Notes under the pieces: model-generated | Seen by the model: only the letters and a program-made list of their open reading frames with translations | Told to the model about the DNA's origin: nothing | The model's database searches: none | Source: Caldilinea sp. CFX5 | Lineage (GTDB): Bacteria > Chloroflexota > Anaerolineae > Caldilineales > Caldilineaceae | Reading direction: 5' to 3' | NCBI GenBank assembly: GCA_021405325.1 | Contig: QWII01000078.1 | Location: forward strand, 1-46,537 | Length of the DNA stretch: 46,537 nt | Translations under genes and position numbers: made by a program | Shown here: positions 25,509 through 32,810 of the stretch, piece after piece | Numbering within the stretch: position 1 is the stretch's first letter | Layout of the letters: the number at the start of each line of letters is the position of its first letter

Positions 25509-26494
25509 TACCACCACAACGTCGGCGTGCGGACCGGCGCATCCCAGAGGGCGAGCAGTTCCGGGTCCAGCCGCATGAGCGTTACGATGCAGCCTGCCAT
25601 ATCCAGACTGGTGATATAGTTGCCCACCAGCGTGCGCTTGACCGTGACCGAATAGCGTTCGAGCAGGTGATGCAGGTGACGATAAACGATAAACAATTCA
25701 TGCTGGGGGGTGCCGCCCAGGCCGCTGACCAACGCCAGCACCTGTTCGCCGGCCGACAAGCGTAATTCGTGCATGATCGGCGCAACGAGCATATCGACCA
25801 CTTCATCGGCCTTGGTCATAGCGGCCCGCCGCCGACCCGGCTCGCCATGAATGCCTACGCCAACCTCGATTTGCCCATCAGGCAATTGAAAGGTGGGTCG
25901 TCCCATTGCCGGCGAGACGCAACTGGTCAACGCTACACCCATACTGCGGGTTTGACGGCTTACCCGCTGAGCAATGGCGGTGACCGCCGAAAGGGGCAGT
26001 CCGGCTTCAGCGGCGGCGCCGGCGATCTTTTCCACCAGAATGGTTGCGCCGGTGCCGCGTCGGTTGGCGTCCTGGTCGACGGCGACATCGTCATGGATCA
26101 GCACCGAGGCGACTTTGATGCCTTCGTCGCTGGCCATCTCCATTGCCATCTCCATATTGAGCACGCCCCCCATGTAATTCTTGACCACATAGAGTACGCC
26201 GGCGCCGCTATAGACGGCACGGGTGGCCGCCAGATATTGATAAGGCGTCGGGCTGGTAAAGATCGCCCCCGGACAGGCGGCGTCCAACATGCCAGGCCCG
26301 ACATAGCCAATATTCAGCGGCTCATGACCGCTGCCGCTGCCGCTGACCAAGGCCACTTTATTCATCACCGGCGCATCCTTCCGACAAATATAATTTGGCG
26401 AATAGTGGACACGTAACAGATGATGATAAGCTAGTTCAAACCCTTCTAAGCTTTCAATCGCCGCATTGGAAGGGTGGTTAATTAACTTGTGCAT
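25508..26494 (-). CDS. dhaK: DhaK, substrate-binding subunit of dihydroxyacetone kinase
   Basis: A 328-residue subunit that binds dihydroxyacetone covalently through a His and presents it for phosphorylation. His216 in VGVGIHGEPGRR matches the substrate-binding His218 of E. coli DhaK. The N-terminal substrate loop VALVSGSGSGHEPLNIGYVG, VVKNYMGGVLNMEMA and GTGATILVEKIAGAAAE are all typical. The C-terminal end LDPELLALWDAPVRTPTLWW is complete. It is the first gene of the dha-glpK-pts run and has a promoter about 145 nt upstream. No DhaR or DhaQ/DhaS regulator is found nearby. Confidence 0.96.
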   Translation of the reverse strand: MHKLINHPSNAAIESLEGFELAYHHLLRVHYSPNYICRKDAPVMNKVALVSGSGSGHEPLNIGYVGPGMLDAACPGAIFTSPTPYQYLAATRAVYSGAGVLYVVKNYMGGVLNMEMAMEMASDEGIKVASVLIHDDVAVDQDANRRGTGATILVEKIAGAAAEAGLPLSAVTAIAQRVSRQTRSMGVALTSCVSPAMGRPTFQLPDGQIEVGVGIHGEPGRRRAAMTKADEVVDMLVAPIMHELRLSAGEQVLALVSGLGGTPQHELFIVYRHLHHLLERYSVTVKRTLVGNYITSLDMAGCIVTLMRLDPELLALWDAPVRTPTLWW

Positions 26495-26637
26495 GGTTTA
26501 GACGATCAGGGTTGGTGATCGTGAACAGCGAACAATGTGATTCGTGTTGCGTGATTCGTGAACTGGCTTTACCATCGCTCACGAAGTAGATAGCACGTAA
26601 CACGTCGCATATAACAAATGATCGATCCGATTATCCT

Positions 26638-26666
26638 ATTGTAGCCAGATTTGGCAATTTGAACAA
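26638..26666 (-). promoter_or_regulatory. Candidate sigma70 promoter of the dha operon
   Basis: Read on the minus strand: TTGTTC, 17 nt, TACAAT (5 of 6 in the -10). It lies about 145 nt before the dhaK ATG. Confidence 0.5.
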
Positions 26667-26701
26667 TCTTCATGCACACGGGATCAAAAGCCGTTGTCTG
26701 T

Positions 26702-26730
26702 TTGACCCGCTTTCCATGCTATCATATAAT
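26702..26730 (+). promoter_or_regulatory. Strong candidate sigma70 promoter of prs
   Basis: TTGACC, exactly 17 nt, consensus TATAAT. It ends 151 nt before the prs ATG; the hairpin arms at 26751 and 26839 lie in the leader. Confidence 0.65.
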
Positions 26731-26881
26731 TTCGATCATAGCGAAGTTCAACGTGTTGCGTGTTGCGTGATTCGTGGTATGTAATCATCAAGCGCAATAG
26801 GTGAGTCAGCTATGATTTCATGGCCGGTATTGCCAGTTCACACAACACGCAACACGTATCATCTAGAGATAAAGGTTTGTC

Positions 26882-27838
26882 ATGGTTGAGTCCTATCATC
26901 CATTGCGGATTTTTTCAGGCTCGGCGCACCCAGCCCTGGCGGCTGAGGTGGCAACGATGTTGGGCGTAAATTTGGGTCAGGCCACGACCCGCCATCTGCC
27001 CGACAGTGAAATTCATGTGACGGTCGAAGAAGTGGTGCGCGACCAGGATATTTTCTTCATCCAGCCTTGCTCGACGCCGGTCAATGACAATTTGATGGAG
27101 ATGCTGCTCTATCTGGATGCGTTTCGCCGGGCAAGTGCGCATAGCATCAGTGTTGTCATTCCCTACTTTCCCTATGCCCGTCAAGAACGCATGGCGCGCG
27201 GGCGCGAAGCGATCAGTGCGCGTGTGGTGGCGAATATGTTGGAAAGCCAGGGGGCGCGGCGGGTGGTTTATATTGACATTCATGCGCGGGCGATCCAGGG
27301 CTTCTTTAATATTCCCGTTGATCCCCTGAGCGCGCTGCCGCTGTTGGCCGACTATTTCCGCAAACCCGAATATGAAAACGCCGCCATTGTCAGTCCGGAT
27401 GTGGGACGCGCCAGTATGGCCGGTCGCTACGCCGAATATTTGAACCTGCCGCTGGTGGTGATGCACAAGCGGCGCACCAACTTTAGCGACACGGAGACCA
27501 CCCATGTGGTTGGTGATATTCAAGGGCGGCGCCCCATTATCATTGATGACATTATGGCCGGGGGCAGCGTTCTCAAACAGGTCGATGCGCTCTATGCCAA
27601 TGGCGCTGAGGGCAAAGCCTGTTTTGCCGTCACCCACCCGGTGTTGCTGCCGACGGCGCTGGAACGCCTGCAAGCTGACGACCGCATTGAAAAGCTGGTG
27701 GTCACCAACACCATCCCCGTCCCCCCGGAAAAACGTCATGCCAAAATCGAAGTGATCTCGGTCGCGCCCTTGCTGGCCGATATTATCTTCCGCGTCTATA
27801 AGGGGCGGAGCATTTCGGAGCGGCTGATTTTGGCATAA
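26882..27838 (+). CDS. prs: Ribose-phosphate pyrophosphokinase
   Basis: A 318-residue PRPP synthetase, transferring pyrophosphate from ATP to ribose 5-phosphate for nucleotide, His and Trp synthesis. Seen are [34 protein letters not shown], the flexible-loop region [49 protein letters not shown] and VMHKRR. The PRPP-binding loop reads [13 protein letters not shown], where most bacterial enzymes have DDMIDTAGT, so the loop is unusual. AAAGG precedes the ATG. A bactofilin and a PlsY-like gene follow on the same strand after a 125-nt gap. Confidence 0.93.
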   Translation: MVESYHPLRIFSGSAHPALAAEVATMLGVNLGQATTRHLPDSEIHVTVEEVVRDQDIFFIQPCSTPVNDNLMEMLLYLDAFRRASAHSISVVIPYFPYARQERMARGREAISARVVANMLESQGARRVVYIDIHARAIQGFFNIPVDPLSALPLLADYFRKPEYENAAIVSPDVGRASMAGRYAEYLNLPLVVMHKRRTNFSDTETTHVVGDIQGRRPIIIDDIMAGGSVLKQVDALYANGAEGKACFAVTHPVLLPTALERLQADDRIEKLVVTNTIPVPPEKRHAKIEVISVAPLLADIIFRVYKGRSISERLILA

Positions 27839-27848
27839 TCATTCGATT

Positions 27849-27920
27849 CACAGAGTGACACAGCGGTTGCACAGAGACGCACAGAGTGATAATAGGAATT
27901 CTCTGTGAATCTCTGTGTTA
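27849..27920. repeat. Word-repeat imperfect palindrome after prs
   Basis: Repeated CACAGAG words on the left (CACAGAGTGACACAG, GCACAGAGACGCACAGAG) face CTCTGTGAATCTCTGTG on the right, around GAATTC-like centre sequence. It is 10 nt after the prs stop and might end transcription. Confidence 0.6.
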
Positions 27921-27963
27921 TCTCAGCGGTCTCTGCGAACTTTTTATTGGGAGGAGGCAACTC

Positions 27964-28398
27964 TTGTTTGGCCGAGGACAACGACCGGAAGCTGATGCAA
28001 TTGAAGTGATTATTGGGCCGCGGGCGACCTTTAACGGTCATCTGCGCTGTGATACGAGCATTCGGATTGATGGTGCAGTGGAAGGCGGCCATGTCGAGAC
28101 GCCCTCCAATGTGATTTTGACTGAAAGTGCGCGGGTGCAATGCGATATTACGGCAAAGACCGTGAGCATTCGCGGCGTCTACAAAGGCATTTTGCGCGCC
28201 GACCGGGTGGAGCTGCTGGAAGGCAGCCAAATCTATGGCGCGCTCTATGTCAACAGTTTTTACATGGATGACGGTGTGTTGCTGCGCGCCGAACTCAACA
28301 TTCAGGGCACCGTGGGTGACAAACAGTTTCCGCCCCCCCGCCCCGATCGCCAAGCGTCGATCCCGGTGATGCGCCCGCGCTCAACGCCGCAAAGTTAG
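27964..28398 (+). CDS. Bactofilin (polymer-forming cytoskeletal protein)
   Basis: A 144-residue bactofilin, a protein that self-assembles into filaments or membrane-associated scaffolds. The beta-helical core is seen as IEVIIGPRATFNGHLRCDTS, IRIDGAVEGGHVET, VSIRGVYKGILRADRVELLE and GALYVNSFYMDDGVLL, each turn about 16-18 residues. Termini are short, polar and Pro-rich (PPPRPDRQ). There is no ATG at the right place: TTG 27964 follows a near-perfect GGGAGGAGG by 6 nt, giving MFGRGQRPEADAIE. Frames calling an earlier start add non-homologous residues. The plsY-like gene begins 22 nt downstream, suggesting one transcript. Confidence 0.88.
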   Translation: MFGRGQRPEADAIEVIIGPRATFNGHLRCDTSIRIDGAVEGGHVETPSNVILTESARVQCDITAKTVSIRGVYKGILRADRVELLEGSQIYGALYVNSFYMDDGVLLRAELNIQGTVGDKQFPPPRPDRQASIPVMRPRSTPQS

Positions 28399-28420
28399 AA
28401 GACGGTGTATACAATAAGCT

Positions 28421-29092
28421 ATGTCAATCATTTGGTCAATCGTGCCGTTGGGCGCACTGCTTGGATATCTGTTGGGTTCATTGCCGGTTGGGGTGCTGGT
28501 TGGGCGGCTCTATGGCGTCGATCTGCGCACCGTCGGCAGTGGCCGCACCGGCACGACGAATGCCTGGCGTGCTGCCGGTCTCAAAGCCGCCGTGCCGACC
28601 CTGATCGGTGACGCCGTGAAAGGGGTGGTGGCGATCTGGCTGATCCAGAATCTTTACCGCCTCTTTTTCCCTGAAACGGGGCCGATGGAGGTGGACGAAG
28701 CGACCCTGCGCTACACGGCGCTCAAACTGGCGGAGGCGCTGGCCGGCGCCTTTGCCATTATTGGTCACAACTGGTCGGTCTTTCTTGGCTTTAAGGGCAG
28801 CGCCGGCGGCATTACCAGCGCGGCTACGACGATGATGATTTCCCCGTTGGTCGGCAGCATGGTCTGGTTGATCGGCGCCTTCCTGCTCTGGTGGACGCGC
28901 ATTGCGTCGATTGCCACCTTTGGCGTGGCTGTCAGCGCCTTTGCGATCTTCCTGGTACTTTATCTCAACAAAACTGCCCCTTGGCCCTTTGTGGTCTATG
29001 GCGTGCTGGTGCTGGCCGCGGTGGTGGTGGCCTTAGGATCAAACCGCGAGAAGTTACGCACAGGGGAAGAGCGGGTGATCACCTTGTGGTAA
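28421..29092 (+). CDS. PlsY-like glycerol-3-phosphate acyltransferase family protein
   Basis: A 223-residue protein with about six membrane helices. PlsY adds an acyl group from acyl-phosphate to glycerol 3-phosphate, the first step of phospholipid synthesis. Motif 1 reads LLGSLPVGVLVGRLYGVDLR followed by GSGRTGTTNAWRAAG (canonical GSGNIGATN). Motif 3 reads IGHNWSVFLGFKGSAGGITS, where PlsY usually has FKGGKGVAT. So the fold and the HNW segment are kept, but two substrate-binding loops differ. It could be a true PlsY with drifted motifs or a paralogue with another substrate. No clear ribosome-binding site precedes ATG 28421; coupling with the bactofilin gene is likely. Confidence 0.75.
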   Translation: MSIIWSIVPLGALLGYLLGSLPVGVLVGRLYGVDLRTVGSGRTGTTNAWRAAGLKAAVPTLIGDAVKGVVAIWLIQNLYRLFFPETGPMEVDEATLRYTALKLAEALAGAFAIIGHNWSVFLGFKGSAGGITSAATTMMISPLVGSMVWLIGAFLLWWTRIASIATFGVAVSAFAIFLVLYLNKTAPWPFVVYGVLVLAAVVVALGSNREKLRTGEERVITLW

Positions 29093-29238
29093 CGCTGCGC
29101 CGCCGACAACATCATTTATGTCGATACTGTCCGGCCTTGCTGCGGCAGTTTGCTTCCGATCCAAGTTTCCACTTGCTCAACTGAAGTGATAGTGGATCAG
29201 TTTTCATAATAGAACCCGGTTTGCTTGAAAATGCGGCG

Positions 29239-30243
29239 TTAGCTTATCCATTGTCCCAACTCCGGCGCAAAGGTTGCGAGATGCTGACGCAGCCGCAGCA
29301 AGGCCAAGTCTTTCGCCTTCGCTTCCAACATGATGTCAAAAGGGCGGAGCATGGCATCCCGCGCCGCTTGTAAAAATTCGATAAAGCTGAAGGGGTCGAT
29401 GAAATCGCTATGTTGATTGGGCAGAGGCATGGCTAAGCGCCGTTGGCGGTTTTGATAGAGATGACGTAGTTCGGTGCGTGAGCTACTGTAGTGGATCTTG
29501 GGCTGTTGATCGCCCGGCCAAGTGGCAAGCGCCAAGGCCAAAGCTTCTGTCAATGAATAGCGACCGGCATTCAAACAACGTTGGTGCAAGACATCCAAGA
29601 CGATGCGCACGCCGGTTCGTTTATGCACCCAGAGCAAATCTTGCAGATCAAAGGTGCGATCATCATTTTCCACCACAACTCGCTGGCGCACGGCCGGGCT
29701 GAGGGTCAAGTAATTGCGGACAAAGCGTTCCAGGCTGGCGCGCTTGTCGCCATAGAGGCCGCCGATATGAATCACCACCACCGCTTCAGCGCCCAACCCC
29801 ATTGCGGTCAATAAGGCTGTACAGACCGTTAACTCCTGGCGCGAGCGTTCTACGCGTACTTCATCAGGGCTGCTCAGTTGAATAAAATGGCCAGGGTGCA
29901 TGGTCAGGCGCAGCCGTTGTTGGCGCGCCATGTCGCCAATCGCCGCCAGTTCATTCCAACATTCGTCGATCTGCCGGTGAAAGTGGGGCATGGTCGGGTG
30001 GGTCAGATAGGGCGCCAGTTGACCGGAGAGCCGGTAGAAGTAGATGTTTTGCCGCTGTAAGTAGCCAAAGATGTCGCGCAGGTAAGCCAGACTCACGCTC
30101 AGATGGGGCTGGTTTTGCCAGCGGCGGCTGTCATGGGAACGCAGTGGTTCGCCCAACACATTTACCGGAAAGCCAAGACGATACAGTGGCGGCGTGACGA
30201 GCGGTGAGGGGGTATTCGCCGGTGTCGTTTCTGTCATGGCCAT
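29239..30243 (-). CDS. uvsE: UV damage endonuclease UvsE (UVDE)
   Basis: A 334-residue TIM-barrel metal-dependent endonuclease that nicks DNA 5' of UV photoproducts for alternative excision repair. Seen are YRLGFPVN, IYFYRLSGQLAPYLTHP, LTMHPGHFIQLSSP, VVVIHIGGLYGDKRASLERF, VVVENDDRTFDLQDLL, VRIVLDVLHQRCLN and QPKIHYSSSRTELR. These supply the His/Glu/Asp metal ligands of UVDE proteins. Length fits the bacterial family (about 300-330). ATG 30243 directly follows the TAA of the upstream gene, with a second ATG two codons later. It is the last gene of a three-gene operon with a DUF2071 protein and a small membrane protein. Confidence 0.92.
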   Translation of the reverse strand: MAMTETTPANTPSPLVTPPLYRLGFPVNVLGEPLRSHDSRRWQNQPHLSVSLAYLRDIFGYLQRQNIYFYRLSGQLAPYLTHPTMPHFHRQIDECWNELAAIGDMARQQRLRLTMHPGHFIQLSSPDEVRVERSRQELTVCTALLTAMGLGAEAVVVIHIGGLYGDKRASLERFVRNYLTLSPAVRQRVVVENDDRTFDLQDLLWVHKRTGVRIVLDVLHQRCLNAGRYSLTEALALALATWPGDQQPKIHYSSSRTELRHLYQNRQRRLAMPLPNQHSDFIDPFSFIEFLQAARDAMLRPFDIMLEAKAKDLALLRLRQHLATFAPELGQWIS

Positions 30244-31008
30244 TTATGGTTCGATAGCCCGCAACGGCCAGACGACAACATCAAGCCGGCGGACGAAATG
30301 TAGCACCGGCGCGATAGCCGGCAGGGTTAGCTTGCTGGCCTGAGCCATTGTGTTCGTAGTGATGGTCGCCGTGGCGGGTTGGAGCGGCCAGGGAATGTGA
30401 TGAATCTCGCCGATGCACACCTGCCCGCGTCGCCCGATGGTGTAGAGGGCATAGCGTTCGGTGAGCCAGGCATCGAAGGAACCGGGCGTTGACTGGTAGA
30501 CTTCACCCGTCGGGCCATAGCTACCGACAAACTCGGCGGATGGCGCGTTGCGATGGGTGCGGTGACTGTGGTAGTGAATACTCCTCGCTTTTTCCAAAAG
30601 TGACATCTGGGCGTTGAAATAGGGCAATTGAAAGGTCGATCGCGCCACCGCCACGGCGACCGGATTTGCCGCTTCCAGGCTGAAAAAGTAGACGCCACTT
30701 TTCTCTACACCCCGATCCCGTACTTTGACATAGGTTCGTACATTCAATTCAGGGAAAGCGGAAAGCCAGGGAACGGCTGGGAGCAATCGCGGTCGAACGC
30801 CGGCCATGCGAAAGGGCACCACGCCGAGCCACGCCATGCCGTTCCAGCTATCCAGCGACAATTGCGGCGGCACCAACGCCCGCATGGTTTCCACGGGAAT
30901 CGGCCAGTGGGCAAAGAGCAGATCCAACCACTGTTGCGCCATCACCCATGCACCAGGCGGCAGCGGCCAGGGGCGATGCGCTTGGACTTGTAGAATTGCT
31001 CCGCTCAT
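30244..31008 (-). CDS. DUF2071 (YqjF-like) protein
   Basis: A 254-residue protein of the DUF2071/YqjF family. Typical segments are MAQQWLDLLFAHWPIP, LVPPQLSLDSWNGMAWLGVV, PFRMAGVRPRLLPAVPWLSA, FPELNVRTYVKVRDRGVEKS and GVYFFSLEAANPVAVAVAR. The family has no firmly established biochemical role; proteins have an acetoacetate-decarboxylase-like barrel. No signal peptide or membrane helix is evident. ATG 31008 overlaps the upstream stop by 4 nt (ATGA) and has GGAGGGG 10 nt upstream. Its tight linkage to uvsE suggests coexpression, perhaps in stress or light response, but that is inference. Confidence 0.85.
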   Translation of the reverse strand: MSGAILQVQAHRPWPLPPGAWVMAQQWLDLLFAHWPIPVETMRALVPPQLSLDSWNGMAWLGVVPFRMAGVRPRLLPAVPWLSAFPELNVRTYVKVRDRGVEKSGVYFFSLEAANPVAVAVARSTFQLPYFNAQMSLLEKARSIHYHSHRTHRNAPSAEFVGSYGPTGEVYQSTPGSFDAWLTERYALYTIGRRGQVCIGEIHHIPWPLQPATATITTNTMAQASKLTLPAIAPVLHFVRRLDVVVWPLRAIEP

Positions 31009-31454
31009 AAAAAGGCAACCCCTCCATGTACGATGCCAAGCCAGGCGAAACCGGCGGCAATCCACCAGTCGCCGCGGCGCTGGCCCAAATAGAACTGACT
31101 GGCCGCGCGCAGAAACCACCAGACGGCAATCCAGACAGCCAGGATACGCCCCGTGGTCGTACCCAACCAGAGCCAGCTACCGAGATCGACAACGCCGATG
31201 GAAACAAGGGTGTAACTGGCGGCGTGGTTCATCACCCAAGCAATGCCATAGACATCGCTGCGCTGAGTAGCATAGTGGATGGGGCCGAGTTTGAAAGGAT
31301 GCAAGGGTGGTCCCCGGCGCGGAATCGCCTTGTCAAAATCAAGTAGAATCGGGAAGAAAAAATGCGCCGTTCCCAAGGCTGCTGTAAAAAGCCCGGAAAT
31401 CGCTAAGGCAAGGATTGCCAGCGTTACCAGCGCTGACGTACTGTCCATCATCAT
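31005..31454 (-). CDS. Small four-helix membrane protein
   Basis: A 149-residue protein with four hydrophobic segments: LVTLAILALAISGLFTAALG, VMNHAASYTLVSIGVVDLGS, ILAVWIAVWWFLRAASQFYL and WWIAAGFAWLGIVHGGVAFL. Conserved-looking polar spots are HFFFPILLDFDKAIPRRGP and NHAASY. I do not recognise the family. Three consecutive ATGs (31454, 31451, 31448) follow AGAAGAG; the first is taken. It begins the operon with the DUF2071 and uvsE genes and overlaps the former by 4 nt. Confidence 0.7.
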   Translation of the reverse strand: MMMDSTSALVTLAILALAISGLFTAALGTAHFFFPILLDFDKAIPRRGPPLHPFKLGPIHYATQRSDVYGIAWVMNHAASYTLVSIGVVDLGSWLWLGTTTGRILAVWIAVWWFLRAASQFYLGQRRGDWWIAAGFAWLGIVHGGVAFL

Positions 31455-31691
31455 GCTCTTCTTTCATAAGTGTAGCGGCTTGTTGGTAGCAGTATAGCAC
31501 AACGGAGGCTACCGAACATCCGCCGGATGATGGGGATTGTTAAAACTTCTTTGCAATTTCTTGCTTTCCGCTTGAAACCTTTTCAAAAACCCCACGTATT
31601 GTTGACTAAGTGCGCACGTTGGTTGACCGATAAATGCCACCGAGGGCGGTGGACGGCTACAGGAGGATAAAAGGGGTAGAGGAGAGATGCC

Positions 31692-32702
31692 ATGAGTACG
31701 GACGAACAAATTGCCTATCAACCGGAAGGAACGAATTCCGTCAATGTCTATAGCGAAAACAAGCGAGAGTCTATGAATAGTGAAAATAATTTTGCGAATA
31801 ACAATCCTGACACCAACAGCGGCCCACAACAGACGGCCTGGACCAATTACAGCCAGACCCAAAGCCAGAGCCAAAGTGCGCCGGGGGTTGGCGCAACCCA
31901 GAGCAACGGTAGCAACACCGTCACCAATACGCTCTATCGCCACCCGACTGACAAGATGATCGGCGGCGTCTGTGGCGGCATTGCCGATTACTTCCACTGG
32001 GATGCATCGTTGGTGCGCATTGTCTGGCTGGTGGCGACGATTGCCACCGGCGGCGGCGGGTTGCTGGCTTACCTGGTGCTATGGGGCCTACTGCCGGTTG
32101 GCTCCGTGAAGACAGGGTTGCAACGCCCCGCAGCCTTTGCCCTCAATGAACGCAACATCGGTCGTATGGCGATGGTGCTGATTGCCCTGGGCGGCCTCTG
32201 GTTGCTGGCTAATGTGGGCATTCTGCCCGGCATCCTGCGCATCTTCTGGTGGACGCTGAACATCTTCTTCTGGCCGGCGCTCTTGATCGGGATTGGCTAT
32301 CTGTTGCTGCGTGGCACGGGTAACACGGATCTGCGCGTTGACTTTAACGACTGGAAGAACCGCTTCCAGAGCCGCGCCAATGGTGTGAATGTCAAGATGC
32401 CCAACACAGATAGCTTGAAGAGCAGCTTGAATGATGTGCGCAACCGCCTCCCGCTGCGCCGCAGCACCAAAGATCGCCTCTTCCTGGGCGTCTGTGGCGG
32501 CATTGGCCAACAGTTGGGGATCGACCCGAATTTGGTCCGTCTGCTCTGGGCCGCCTTTAGCATCATGAGCATCGGTGCGGGTCTCTTCCTCTATGTGGCG
32601 CTGGGCTTGCTCCTGCCCGAAGAGAAACCGGCGAACCTGACCCCCTATCAACACGTTCAGGATGTTGAAGTGGTTGAAGGCTCGTCGACACGAGTGATGT
32701 AA
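31692..32702 (+). CDS. Membrane protein with two PspC domains
   Basis: A 336-residue protein. Residues 1-75 are Asn/Ser/Gln-rich and disordered (for example NNPDTNSGPQQT). The first PspC domain is at about 83-140 (KMIGGVCGGIADYFHWDASL, LLAYLVLWGLLPV). Two further helices follow (MVLIALGGLWLLANVGILPG and IFFWPALLIGIGYLLL), then a linker, and a second PspC domain at about 255-320 (KDRLFLGVCGGIGQQLGIDP, LFLYVALGLLLPEE). PspC proteins sense envelope stress or act with PspA in Gram-negatives; in other phyla the role is open. ATG 31692 lies behind GAGGAGAG. A terminator-like hairpin follows the gene. Confidence 0.9.
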   Translation: MSTDEQIAYQPEGTNSVNVYSENKRESMNSENNFANNNPDTNSGPQQTAWTNYSQTQSQSQSAPGVGATQSNGSNTVTNTLYRHPTDKMIGGVCGGIADYFHWDASLVRIVWLVATIATGGGGLLAYLVLWGLLPVGSVKTGLQRPAAFALNERNIGRMAMVLIALGGLWLLANVGILPGILRIFWWTLNIFFWPALLIGIGYLLLRGTGNTDLRVDFNDWKNRFQSRANGVNVKMPNTDSLKSSLNDVRNRLPLRRSTKDRLFLGVCGGIGQQLGIDPNLVRLLWAAFSIMSIGAGLFLYVALGLLLPEEKPANLTPYQHVQDVEVVEGSSTRVM

Positions 32703-32712
32703 TGCAATCAGC

Positions 32713-32743
32713 GTAACGACGGTTGGCGAAAGGCCGTCGTTAC
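32713..32743 (+). terminator. Hairpin after the PspC gene
   Basis: GTAACGACGG and CCGTCGTTAC form a perfect 10-bp stem with an 11-nt loop, 10 nt after the stop. No T-run follows directly, so termination strength is uncertain. Confidence 0.5.
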
Positions 32744-32771
32744 TAACTTGATAAAACCGCTTTCCACAGAG

Positions 32772-32810
32772 TAAACAAGCGCCGGGTCGTCATGGCCCGG
32801 CGCTTGTTTA
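32772..32810. terminator. Likely bidirectional terminator between convergent genes
   Basis: A 15-bp perfect stem (TAAACAAGCGCCGGG and its complement) with a 9-nt loop. The A/T-rich stem base gives TTGTTTA on the plus strand and on the minus strand. It contains the stop codon of the converging cellulase-like gene. Confidence 0.75.

Larger units (their letters stand above)
26495..26881. other. Divergent promoter region between dhaK and prs
   Basis: 387 bases without a gene. It holds one minus-strand and one plus-strand sigma70-like promoter, plus arms of a word-repeat hairpin: ACGTGTTGCGTGTTGCGTG at 26751-26769 pairs with 26839-26857 (one mismatch). GTGATTCGTGTTGCGTG near 26540 is a further copy of the same words. 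Confidence 0.6.

Noticed and set aside
26915..27739. 274-codon minus-strand frame opposite prs
   Set aside because: Shadow of a canonical PRPP synthetase gene; no independent start site or motif.
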